A stretch of 64,000 nt of DNA from Actinomadura rupiterrae (GTDB lineage: Bacteria > Actinomycetota > Actinomycetes > Streptosporangiales > Streptosporangiaceae): contig NZ_JAMZEA010000003.1 of the NCBI RefSeq assembly GCF_024172125.1, positions 372,001 to 436,000 of the forward strand. The letters are read 5' to 3'. This document shows, one piece after another, positions 34,872-42,390 of the stretch. Position numbers and translations under genes: made by a program. Under the pieces are notes generated by a model, which was not told the origin of the DNA, made no database searches, and saw nothing but the letters and a program-made list of their open reading frames with translations. Position 1 is the stretch's first letter, and every line of letters starts with the position of its first letter.

Positions 34872-34929
34872 GGTCTAGCGGCGGTCCAGCCTGGTCAAGT
34901 TGCCGGTCCAGTAGCGGTCCGTTGCGGTC
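34872..34929. promoter_or_regulatory. six helically phased GGTC boxes
   Basis: GGTC starts at 34872, 34883, 34893, 34905, 34916 and 34926 (spacing 10-12, mean about 10.8), with GCGGTCC or GCGGTCT as the fuller form. One face of the helix is thus lined with the same motif in the promoter region of the XRE/DUF397 pair. Confidence 0.5.
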
Positions 34930-35006
34930 TGTCGCCGAGCGTAGCCGAATGCGGAAAGCTTGGTGATGCACATCACGAACGACCGACACGGCAGACAAGG
35001 CCGCAT

Positions 35007-35240
35007 ATGAGCACCCGAACCATCAACGACGAGCAGGCATTGGACGCCCTGCGCCGCGAATACCCCGGTCACAACATCTGGCGGGCCCGTCGCAGGGACG
35101 GCCTGGCGGGCGACTGGTGCGCGACCCTCCTGAACCCGAACGAGGGCATCGACCCCACCGTCATCCGCAGCGCCGCCGACGACCTCTGGGACGAGCTGGC
35201 CCAGGAGCGCCGCCGCGCGCGGAACCGGGGCTCGCTGTGA
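35007..35240 (+). CDS. small protein of unknown function
   Basis: 77 aa, charged, with an N-terminal (Asn/Asp/Glu) helix, YPGHNIWRARR, DWCATLLNP and a C-terminal basic helix. Similar short proteins accompany XRE/DUF397 loci in actinomycetes by my recollection, but I cannot name a family. ATG at 35007 has no strong ribosome site. Its stop overlaps the start of the next gene (GTGA). Confidence 0.6.
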   Translation: MSTRTINDEQALDALRREYPGHNIWRARRRDGLAGDWCATLLNPNEGIDPTVIRSAADDLWDELAQERRRARNRGSL

Positions 35241-35569
35241 TCGCGCGCATCCCGTTCCCCGGCCGGCTGCGCCGCCGCTGGATGCGCTGGCACCTCAACC
35301 GCATCCGCGCGCACCTCCGCCGCGAAGGCTGGATCGTCGACCGGCGCTACAACACCCCGATCCCGCTCCTCCACGTCCGGTCACCATCCACTCCCCACAT
35401 CGGCGAGAGCGTGCTGCTCCTCAAGAGCCGGCACGGCTGGCACTACCGCTCGTCCAACGGCGACTGCCTCGCGTCCCACCGCAACCCCGCCCTCGCCGCC
35501 GACCAGCTCAGCGCCATCCTCACCTTCTGGACCGGCACGACCCCCCACTCCCAAATCAACGCAAAGTAA
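35237..35569 (+). CDS. small basic protein of unknown function
   Basis: 110 aa. Very basic N-terminal helix (LRRRWMRWHLNRIRAHLRREGW), then a beta-rich part with SRHGWHYRSSNGDCLASH. GTG at 35237 overlaps the previous stop by four bases, so the two small genes are coupled. The 3' part (about 35490-35569) recurs in degraded form at about 36932-37010 before the second Rpn-like gene, marking a duplicated segment. Confidence 0.6.
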   Translation: MIARIPFPGRLRRRWMRWHLNRIRAHLRREGWIVDRRYNTPIPLLHVRSPSTPHIGESVLLLKSRHGWHYRSSNGDCLASHRNPALAADQLSAILTFWTGTTPHSQINAK

Positions 35570-35600
35570 ACTGTCAGACACGAGAGGTAACGTCCCCCAC

Positions 35601-36518
35601 ATGCTTACAAGCCCCCACGAGGCGCTCCACCAGATCTTCCGCGAAGATCACGGCCTCGCCTCCCGCCTGTTCGAGCGGCTCTCCAAGTCGTCGCCGCCCC
35701 CGTTCGAGGACGTAACCGTCCTGAACACCGATCTCACCAGCATCAAGCTGGTCGAACGGCGCGCCGACACTGTCCTCATGCTCCGCGGCAAAGTCCGCGG
35801 GAAGGACCACATCCTCGTCTGCGAGGCCCAGCTCAACATCGACAAGGCCAAGCTCAGGAGCTGGCCGCACTACGTCGCCTACCTGCACGACAAGTACGGC
35901 TGCGATGTCGATCTTCTGGTCGTCTGCCAGAAGCAGAAGACGGCCGACTGGGCGAGGAACGTCATCAAGATCGGCCGCCTCAAGAAGCGTCCGACGCTGC
36001 GGCTCAACGCCTGGGTGCTCGGACCGGACAACGCTCCCAAGATCACGGACGCCGACGAGGCGTTGCGCGACATCTACTTCGCGACACTCTGCGCTATCAC
36101 CCACGCGTACACCCCGGCCGCAGAGGTCATACTGAAGGCGCTGGCCTTGGCCTTCAACCCGTTGGAGGCCGAGACCCGCGACGTCCTGTACTACTTCGTG
36201 GCGTCCGGACTCGTCGAATCGCCCGCCCGCTTCGTCTGGAGAGAACTCATGAAGGACACGGAGACCTACAGCTACGCCAAGGACCTCGCCGACATGTACA
36301 GCCCCCTCGCCTACGAGGCAGGCGAAGCCGACGGCAAGGCTGAGGGCACGCGGAAGGCCAAGATCGAATACATCCTCGACATACTTCGCGTGCGCGGCGT
36401 CCCGTTGTCCGCCCACGACGCTGCCAAGATCAAGGCGTGCACGGACGAAGCCACGCTCGACCTGTGGCACACCAGGTCCGTCTCCGCCACCACGATCAAG
36501 GACGTCTTCCGCGACTGA
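35601..36518 (+). CDS. Rpn-like PD-(D/E)XK-type protein, copy 1
   Basis: 305 aa. Belongs to an actinobacterial family with N-terminal SPHEALHQIFREDHGLASRLF, then a restriction-fold core with Asp in RRADTVLML and the E-x-Q of ILVCEAQLNID, a following SWPHYVAYLHDKYG helix and a C-terminal helical part ending in TTIKDVFRD. The D...ExQ pair fits the Rpn/PD-(D/E)XK fold; nuclease activity is inferred. It shares the same 30-base leader (AACTGTCAGACACGAGAGG...) with copy 2 at 37044. Confidence 0.75.
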   Translation: MLTSPHEALHQIFREDHGLASRLFERLSKSSPPPFEDVTVLNTDLTSIKLVERRADTVLMLRGKVRGKDHILVCEAQLNIDKAKLRSWPHYVAYLHDKYGCDVDLLVVCQKQKTADWARNVIKIGRLKKRPTLRLNAWVLGPDNAPKITDADEALRDIYFATLCAITHAYTPAAEVILKALALAFNPLEAETRDVLYYFVASGLVESPARFVWRELMKDTETYSYAKDLADMYSPLAYEAGEADGKAEGTRKAKIEYILDILRVRGVPLSAHDAAKIKACTDEATLDLWHTRSVSATTIKDVFRD

Positions 36519-36620
36519 CCCCCGGCCGTCTCACGCTCTGAACATCGCTCGACCGTGCCTGCGCCGCGCCCGCAGCCACGTCGAGGCCGTTCACAATCGG
36601 CCCGGCCAAGGCCCTGGAGT

Positions 36621-36881
36621 TCCGTGAAGGACACAGAGGTCCACAACTGCGCGAGGGATCTCGCGGACATGTACAGCCCCCGGGCCTACGAGGAGGGTGT
36701 AGCCCGCGGAGAGGCCAAGTCCCTGGCCAAACCACTGCTCACCGTTCTTGAGGCACGGCGCATCCCGGTTCCGGACGACGTCGCCGAGGAGATCGCGAAC
36801 TGCCCGGACGCCGACACGATGCTGGCCTGGCTGCGCCGCGCTGCCCTCGCCACCCACATCGCGGACGTCTTCCGCGTCTGA
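36621..36881 (+). pseudogene. decayed C-terminal fragment of an Rpn-like gene
   Basis: Encodes SVKDTE..., LADMYSPRAYEEG and a VLEARRIPVPDDVAEEIANCP helix ending in THIADVFRV, matching the C-terminal third of the two flanking Rpn-like proteins. No N-terminal domain or ribosome site belongs to it. A better-separated, IS-interrupted copy lies at 38062-39641. Confidence 0.75.
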
Positions 36882-37043
36882 GCCCGCAGCTTGAGCTCCG
36901 AACATCACCCCGACCGTGGCTGCGCCGCGCCGCCCTCGCCGCCGGCCGGCTCAGCGCCATCCTCACCTTCTGGACCGCACGCCCCCTTCACCCACGCGCC
37001 CACGCAAAGTGAACTGTCAGACACGAGAGGTAACGTCCCCCGC

Positions 37044-37964
37044 ATGCCGAAAGCCCCCCACGAGGCGCAGCACCGCATCATGCGCCGAGACCCTGACCTG
37101 ATCCACCGTCTCGTCGGAAGGGACCATAAAACAGGCTTCACGCTGCGCCCGTACAAGTCCTACAAGATCCTCGACAGCGACCTCACCCAAGGCGAACCGC
37201 TGGAACGGCGAGTCGACACCCTCATCGGCTTCGAGGGCGAGGACGGTGCGCCGTTCATCGTCATCTGCGAAGCCCAGAGCAAGACCGATCCGAACAAACT
37301 GCACAGCTGGCCCTACTACGTCGCCTTCGTCCGGGCCAAGTACAAGATCGAGGACGTCTACCTCCTCGTCGCCTGCCGGGACGAAGAGACGGCCAAATGG
37401 GCGCGTATCGGGTCGGTGACCGGATGGTCAGCGGTCGGAAAGAAGTACTTCGTCACTCAGTCGACCCGGCCCTATGTGCTGGGCCCGACGAAGGTGCCCG
37501 AGATCACCGATGCGGGGGAGGCGGCCGAGGACATCATCCTGGCCGTGTTCGCTGCCATCACTCACGCACTGTCTCCGCAGGTAGGTGCGATACTGGAGGC
37601 GCTCGCAGACGCGCTCGCCACTCAGGACACCGAGTCCGCCCAGTTCTTCGCGCAGTACCTGAACGTCGCTCTGGAAGACACCGACGCACAAGCGATCTGG
37701 AGGGAACTCATGGCTCTCAAGGACCACCCCTACGCCAACGAACTCCGCGACCTCTTCGAAGAGCCCGCGCGCAAGGAAGGCCTCGCGGAGGGCAAGCGGA
37801 AGACCACGATCGAACACATCCTCACCGCGCTCCGCTCGCGCGGCATCCCGACGTCCAGCCACGACATCGCCAAGATCAAGGCCTGCACGGACGAGACCAC
37901 CCTCGACACCTGGTTCACCCGGTCCATGTCCGCCACCACCATCAAGGACGTCTTCCGCGACTGA
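37044..37964 (+). CDS. Rpn-like PD-(D/E)XK-type protein, copy 2
   Basis: 306 aa. Same layout as the gene at 35601: HEAQHRIMRRDPDLIHRLV, Asp in ERRVDTLIGF, core FIVICEAQSKTD with E-x-Q, SWPYYVAFVRAKY, and the C-terminal TTIKDVFRD. The two proteins share the termini closely but the middle has diverged, so this is an old or rapidly evolving duplication. ATG 37044 follows the leader GACACGAGAGGTAACG, which is the same as that of copy 1. Confidence 0.75.
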   Translation: MPKAPHEAQHRIMRRDPDLIHRLVGRDHKTGFTLRPYKSYKILDSDLTQGEPLERRVDTLIGFEGEDGAPFIVICEAQSKTDPNKLHSWPYYVAFVRAKYKIEDVYLLVACRDEETAKWARIGSVTGWSAVGKKYFVTQSTRPYVLGPTKVPEITDAGEAAEDIILAVFAAITHALSPQVGAILEALADALATQDTESAQFFAQYLNVALEDTDAQAIWRELMALKDHPYANELRDLFEEPARKEGLAEGKRKTTIEHILTALRSRGIPTSSHDIAKIKACTDETTLDTWFTRSMSATTIKDVFRD

Positions 37965-38123
37965 CTTCCGAGTCGGAGCTCCGAACGACGCTCGACCGTG
38001 CTTGCGCCGCGCCCGCAGCCACGTCGAGGCGACTCACCCGGCCCGGCCAAGGCTCTGGCGTTCCGTGAAGGACACAGAGATCTACACCTGCGCGACGAAT
38101 CTCGCGGAGATGCACAGCCCTCT

Positions 38124-38131
38124 CGCTCATG
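38124..38131. repeat. target-site duplication, left copy
   Basis: CGCTCATG, repeated exactly at 39506-39513. Confidence 0.9.
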
Positions 38132-39505
38132 GGGACTGTAGAAATTTCGGTGTAACTCCTGAGGTGTAGGAGACACCTGTGACGAACGTGAGCAAGCCGG
38201 TTGATGGCGGTGAGTCCGCTGGTGAGGTGCCTTCGGCTGTGGCTGGGCAGGTTGCTGATCTGGTGGCGCAGTTGCAGGCGCAGGGTCTGCCGGTGTCGGG
38301 TGAGGGTGGGTTGCTGCAGCAGCTGACCAAGCTGGTGCTGGAGTCTTCGCTTGAGGGCGAGCTGGACGCTCATCTGGGCTATGCCAAAAACGATGCCGCT
38401 GGTCGCGGCAGTGGGAACTCCCGGAACGGGAAGCGGTCCAAGACGGTGCTGACCGAGGCGGGTCCGGTCCAGATCGAGGTGCCGCGGGACCGGGACGCCT
38501 CGTTCGAGCCGCAGATCGTGCGGAAGCGGCAGCGGCGGTTGGACGGGATCGACGGCATGGTGTTGTCGCTCAGCGCGAAGGGGCTCACGACGGGTGAGAT
38601 CTCGGCGCATCTGGCCGAGGTGTATGGCGCGTCGGTGTCGAAGGACACCATCTCGGCGATCACCGACCGGGTGCTGGAGGGCATGGCCGAGTGGCAGTCG
38701 CGTCCGCTGGACGAGGTGTATCCGGTGGTGTTCATCGACGCGTTGCGGGTGAAGATCCGGGACGGCCAGGTCGCCAACCGCCCCATCTACCTCGCCCTGG
38801 GCGTCACGGTCGACGGGCAGCGCGACTTCCTCGGGCTGTGGGCCGGTGAGCACGGTGACGGTGAGGGCGCCAAGTACTGGCTGCGTGTCCTCACCGAGTT
38901 GAAGAACCGCGGTGTCAAGGACGTCCTGATGCTGGTCTGTGATGGGCTGAAGGGGCTGCCTGACTCGGTTGCTGCGGTCTGGCCGCAGACCGTGGTGCAG
39001 ACCTGCGTGGTTCATCTGCTGCGCAACAGCTTCGCCTATGCCGGCAGGCAGGACTGGTCGAAACTCGCCAAGGATCTCAAGCCCGTCTACACCGCCCCGA
39101 CCGAGGCCGCGGCGTTCGACCGGTTCGCCGAGTTCTCCGAGAAGTGGGAGCGCAAGTATCCCGCGATCGTCAGGTTGTGGACCAACGCCTGGGCCGAGTT
39201 CGTGCCATTCCTGGCCTTCGACGTCGAGATCCGCAAGGTCATCGCCACCACGAACGCGATCGAGTCCATCAACGCCCGGCTCCGCCGGGCCGTGAGCGCC
39301 CGCGGCCACTTCCCGACCGAGCAGGCCGCGATGAAATGCCTCTACATGGCGCTCATGGGACTGGACCCCACCGGCAAAGGCCGTGGCGCCTGGGTCCGCC
39401 GCTGGAAGCCGGCCCTCAACGCCTTCGACATCCACTTCGACGGCCGCCTGACCAGGAACAACTAACCCATCCAAGATCGACTTACACCGAAAAATTGACA
39501 GTCCC
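38132..39505 (+). mobile_element. IS256-family insertion sequence, complete
   Basis: 1374 bp bounded by inverted ends GGGACTGTAGAAATTTCGG... and the complement of ...CCGAAAAATTGACAGTCCC (about 21 of 25 matching), with an exact 8-bp duplication outside. Contains one full transposase gene. Intact ends and gene suggest it is recent and may still move. Confidence 0.92.
38179..39465 (+). CDS. IS256-family (mutator-type) transposase
   Basis: 428 aa. The DDE residues are D187 (VVFIDALRVK), D255 (LMLVCDGLKGL) and E362 (TTNAIESINARLRR), with the C/H insertion motif CVVHLLRNS between the last two. N-terminal HTH-like region with LESSLEGELDAHLGYAKND. Start GTG 38179, no strong ribosome site, as is common for IS genes. 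Lies wholly within the element. Confidence 0.95.
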   Translation: MTNVSKPVDGGESAGEVPSAVAGQVADLVAQLQAQGLPVSGEGGLLQQLTKLVLESSLEGELDAHLGYAKNDAAGRGSGNSRNGKRSKTVLTEAGPVQIEVPRDRDASFEPQIVRKRQRRLDGIDGMVLSLSAKGLTTGEISAHLAEVYGASVSKDTISAITDRVLEGMAEWQSRPLDEVYPVVFIDALRVKIRDGQVANRPIYLALGVTVDGQRDFLGLWAGEHGDGEGAKYWLRVLTELKNRGVKDVLMLVCDGLKGLPDSVAAVWPQTVVQTCVVHLLRNSFAYAGRQDWSKLAKDLKPVYTAPTEAAAFDRFAEFSEKWERKYPAIVRLWTNAWAEFVPFLAFDVEIRKVIATTNAIESINARLRRAVSARGHFPTEQAAMKCLYMALMGLDPTGKGRGAWVRRWKPALNAFDIHFDGRLTRNN

Positions 39506-39513
39506 CGCTCATG
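39506..39513. repeat. target-site duplication, right copy
   Basis: CGCTCATG, matching 38124-38131. Confidence 0.9.
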
Positions 39514-39858
39514 AGGAGGGCGAGGTTCGGAACGTGGCCGAATCACTGCTCAGCGTCCTTGAGGTCCGGAACATCCCGGTCTCGGACGACATGGCTGAGA
39601 AGATCGCGAACTGCCCGGACGTCGACACGATGCTGATCTGACTGTGCGTGGCTGTCGTCACGTTGTGTGCTCACATGAGCGGTCGCTGTGAGATCAGTAC
39701 TTGCCTGCGTTCGTTCAGCTCACCGTGCTGCAGCAAGTCCTGTTCGTGTGACTTGCGGTGAATAATTCTCCTGGTGGGGTGGTTGCTCCGCCGCGAGGAA
39801 AACGTCCGTGCGGCACGGGCGTCTCGCCGACCATGACCACCCGATGACGGAGCATCCG

Positions 39859-40662
39859 ATGACCACACCTGCCACCCACGCACGCCCCGCCCCAGCGGGG
39901 CGGCGGCTGTCGTATCCGTTGTTCGCTGTGATCGTGCTGGTCTATCTGGCCATCATCCAGGGAGTCGGGGCGCTGGTGGGGGTGGACACCAGCGGCTCCA
40001 AGAGCCAGTTCCCCACCACCGAGGCGATCGTCCGCAACGCGCTGATCCCGATCGGGTTGTCGATCGTGTTCGCCGCCGCGGTGGTGACCTGGCTGGGCTG
40101 GTGGCCGCACGTGCTGCGCTACCGGGCCCCGGTGCGGCGCTGGGTCTGGTTCGTGCCGATCTCGATGCTGGTCGCCGGGGTGGTCGGGTTCAACTACGTC
40201 CACGCCGCCGACCAGAAGCTCGGTCTGGTGGTGTGCCTGCTGGTGCTGGGCGTGTTCGTCGGGGTCGGGGAGGAGTTGATGTTCCGCGGCATCGGCGTGC
40301 AGGTCTTCCGCCGCGCCGGCCTGAGCGAGGGCAGGGTGGCCCTGTACTCCTCGGTCGTGTTCGGGCTGGTGCACGTCAGCAACGCCATCGGCGAAGGGCC
40401 CCAGGCCCTGGCACAGGCGGCGATCGTGGCCACCTCGGGCTACTTCTTCTACCTGTGCCTACGCGTCGGCGGGACCCTGCTGCTGCCGATGCTGGTCCAC
40501 GGCCTGTGGGACACCAGCCTGGTCTCCAACCTCATCGGGCCCGAAACCGGCGCGGGCCTGGGCATGCTGTTGCCCATCCTGCTCCAGGTCGTCCTGGTCA
40601 TCGTCCTGCTCATCCGCCGCCACGCCATCAATCCGGCCCCCACCTCCGCACCCGCTGCGTGA
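39859..40662 (+). CDS. CPBP-family intramembrane metalloprotease
   Basis: 267 aa, about seven TM helices. Catalytic signature GVGEELMFRGI (Glu-Glu...Arg), then the FGLVHVSNA and LVHGLWDTS His motifs, so both metal-binding His sites are present. The family includes CAAX-type proteases and bacteriocin-immunity proteins. ATG 39859 follows CGGAG; a GTG at 39808 behind GAGGAA would add 17 residues. Located just downstream of the IS-containing region; no bacteriocin gene is next to it. Confidence 0.85.
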   Translation: MTTPATHARPAPAGRRLSYPLFAVIVLVYLAIIQGVGALVGVDTSGSKSQFPTTEAIVRNALIPIGLSIVFAAAVVTWLGWWPHVLRYRAPVRRWVWFVPISMLVAGVVGFNYVHAADQKLGLVVCLLVLGVFVGVGEELMFRGIGVQVFRRAGLSEGRVALYSSVVFGLVHVSNAIGEGPQALAQAAIVATSGYFFYLCLRVGGTLLLPMLVHGLWDTSLVSNLIGPETGAGLGMLLPILLQVVLVIVLLIRRHAINPAPTSAPAA

Positions 40663-40745
40663 TCTCCTGGCCGGTCGCAAGGCCACCTGGACGACGTCGA
40701 TGTCGCCGAGGGGTTTGCCCGAAGGCCGCGGGGAGCCGTTGATGA

Positions 40746-41300
40746 TCACCTTGTCCGTTCGGTCTCTGCTCGGGCCAGGGTGACGCAGGCCTCGGACAGT
40801 TCGTTGACGAAGTTCGAGGGGATGGTCTGGCGTCTCATCAACTCGCCCAAGGAATCCGGCACGGTTCTCCAGGCGACCGGCTCGACCAGGTCTCCGTACT
40901 CTTCGGGGTTCTCGCCAGGGAGGCCGAGGGCGACGGCCATCCAGGGGAGGCACTCTGCCAGGTTCAGGTACTGCCACCACTCGGCGTCGCCCCAGCCGCC
41001 TCGCTCCAACACGTCGTCCCAGGCGTCGTGGCAGAGGTGGGTTACGACGTTGGGAACGCGCTCGATCGGTGGGCGGCCTTCGACCGGCACGGCCGCCATG
41101 GCCGTATGAACAGCGCGGATGCAGTGGACGACGAAGTCGAACCGGTTCCCGTCCACAGTACGGAGAGCCATGGTCTCGTCCGCTGGGCGAGCGAGGAACG
41201 CTAGGTCGATGATCAAGGGGTCGCCTGCTGGTCGTCGAGCCTGCGGAAGCAGGGTGCGGTACGTCCAGTCCCATCGTGCGCGCGTGTCCACGGGAGTCAT
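40746..41300 (-). CDS. hypothetical protein
   Basis: 184 aa. Contains RWDWTYRTLLPQARRP, a Glu/Asp-rich middle and Trp-rich GGWGDAEWWQYLNLAECLPWMAVAL; ends with a helix LAEAETERTR-like tail. No known domain. Only one in-frame ATG fits and it has no ribosome site, so translation is uncertain. Starts 75 bp from and diverges from the reductase-like gene. Confidence 0.5.
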   Translation of the reverse strand: MTPVDTRARWDWTYRTLLPQARRPAGDPLIIDLAFLARPADETMALRTVDGNRFDFVVHCIRAVHTAMAAVPVEGRPPIERVPNVVTHLCHDAWDDVLERGGWGDAEWWQYLNLAECLPWMAVALGLPGENPEEYGDLVEPVAWRTVPDSLGELMRRQTIPSNFVNELSEACVTLARAETERTR

Positions 41301-41375
41301 CGTGTCAGTGGCGATGAGTTTTGGTGGGGGCGGTGGGTCTGTTGGGGGGTGGCGGAAACGGGAAGGGCTGTCGGT

Positions 41376-41963
41376 ATGGGCAAGGTCATCGCGATGGAGC
41401 ATGTGACGCTGGACGGGGTGATCCAGGCTCCGGCCCGTCCGGATGAGAACGCGCGGAACGGGTTCGTGCACGGCGGGTGGGCTGCTGAGAGGCAGGATCC
41501 GGCGATGCAGGAGGCGATGGGCGCGCGCATGTCGGACGCCTGGGCCCTGCTCGTCGGGCGCGTCACCTACGGCGATCTCTACGGCTACTGGCCCAAGCAG
41601 CCGTCGAATCCGATCAGCGACGCGTTCAAGCGCGTCCGGAAGTACGTGGTTTCGAGGACGTTGCGGGAGCCGCTGCCCTGGGACGGGTCGACGCTGCTCA
41701 CGAGCGAGGACGACGTCGCGCGGGTGAAGCAGGCGCGGGACGAGAACCTGGTGGTCTTCGGCAGCGGTGTGCTCGTGCGGTCGCTTCTGCGGGCCGGCCT
41801 CGTGGACGAGATGGTGCTGATGGTCCATCCCATCGTCGTGGGTAAGGGCGAGCGGCTCTTCGCCGACCAGGGGGACGACCTGACCGCGTTCGATCTCGCC
41901 GAGTCGGCGGTGACCGGGAACGGGGTCTTCATCGGGACCTACACGCTGCGAGCCCGCCCCTGA
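41376..41963 (+). CDS. dihydrofolate-reductase-family protein (RibD C-terminal type)
   Basis: 195 aa. Pattern of the RibD/DHFR-like reductase family: VIAMEHVTLDGVIQ, LLVGRVTYGDLYGYWP, KYVVSRTLREPLPWDGSTLL, LVVFGSGVLVRSLLRAGLVDEMVLMVHPIVVGKGERLF. NADPH-dependent reductase; substrate unknown, and these are often reporters of stress rather than folate enzymes. ATG 41376 follows GGAAGGG. Its stop codon lies in the loop of an 11-bp hairpin shared with the convergent TPR gene. Confidence 0.88.
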   Translation: MGKVIAMEHVTLDGVIQAPARPDENARNGFVHGGWAAERQDPAMQEAMGARMSDAWALLVGRVTYGDLYGYWPKQPSNPISDAFKRVRKYVVSRTLREPLPWDGSTLLTSEDDVARVKQARDENLVVFGSGVLVRSLLRAGLVDEMVLMVHPIVVGKGERLFADQGDDLTAFDLAESAVTGNGVFIGTYTLRARP

Positions 41964-41978
41964 GAGAGGCGGGCTCGC
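41948..41978. terminator. 11-bp hairpin terminating both convergent genes
   Basis: GCGAGCCCGCC (41948-41958) and GGCGGGCTCGC (41968-41978) are perfect complements around a 9-base loop that contains the reductase stop codon. Confidence 0.75.
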
Positions 41979-41983
41979 GTTCG

Positions 41984-42340
41984 TCAGGCGAGGTTGGCGG
42001 CGGTTACGGAGACTTCGATTTCTTCGGTGGGGGTTATGCCCATGGCGGCGGCCAGCTTGCGGTAGCGGGTGGCTTCCGCGGGATTGTTGCGGCGCTCCAG
42101 GGTGCGGGCCAGGGCCTCGTACGCCCAGCCGTTGCCCGGGTCGAGGTCGATCAGGCGGTGGAAGGCGTCCTCGGCGCGGCCGAGCTGGGCGCTGTGGAAG
42201 TAGGCGCGGGCGAGCAGCTCGGCGACGGCGCCGTTGCGGGGCTCGGCCTCGGCGACGGGGGCCAGGATGCGGGACGCCGAGATGTAGTCCCGGGCGTCGA
42301 AGAACATCCGCGCGCGCTGGAACTCGTCGTAGGTGGTCAT
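41984..42340 (-). CDS. small tetratricopeptide-repeat protein
   Basis: 118 aa of alternating amphipathic helices with the TPR spacing: ARDYISASRILAPVAEAEPRN, LLARAYFHSAQLGRAEDAFHRLIDLDPGN, AYEALARTLERRNNPAEATRYRKLAAAMG. Two to three repeats. ATG 42340 is 8 bases after GAGGACC. It is probably a protein-interaction module; no partner is obvious. The next gene on the same strand starts 421 bases away with its stop at 42391, so they are separate units. Confidence 0.85.
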   Translation of the reverse strand: MTTYDEFQRARMFFDARDYISASRILAPVAEAEPRNGAVAELLARAYFHSAQLGRAEDAFHRLIDLDPGNGWAYEALARTLERRNNPAEATRYRKLAAAMGITPTEEIEVSVTAANLA

Positions 42341-42390
42341 CTGGGTCCTCCCGCTCTGTTGTTGAACCTTCAACCAGAGCGGGAGCGGGT

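Larger units (their letters stand above)
38062..39641 (+). pseudogene. Rpn-like C-terminal fragment interrupted by IS256 element
   Basis: Bases 38062-38131 plus 39514-39641 join in frame to 66 codons (SVKDTEIYTC..., VLEVRNIPVSDD..., ending DTMLI and stop) once the element and one target copy are removed. It matches the fragment at 36621-36881 but stops earlier. Already a remnant before insertion. Confidence 0.8.

Noticed and set aside
36891..37043. Longer N-terminus for the second Rpn-like protein starting at 36891
   Set aside because: The upstream part is the decayed tail of the duplicated neighbour plus the leader; ATG 37044 follows the same leader as the paralog's ATG 35601.
40663..40745. 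Possible remnant of an FMN-reductase-like gene on the minus strand (IINGSPRPSGK)
   Set aside because: Only a short piece resembles the start of that family; no continuing frame or second motif supports a gene.
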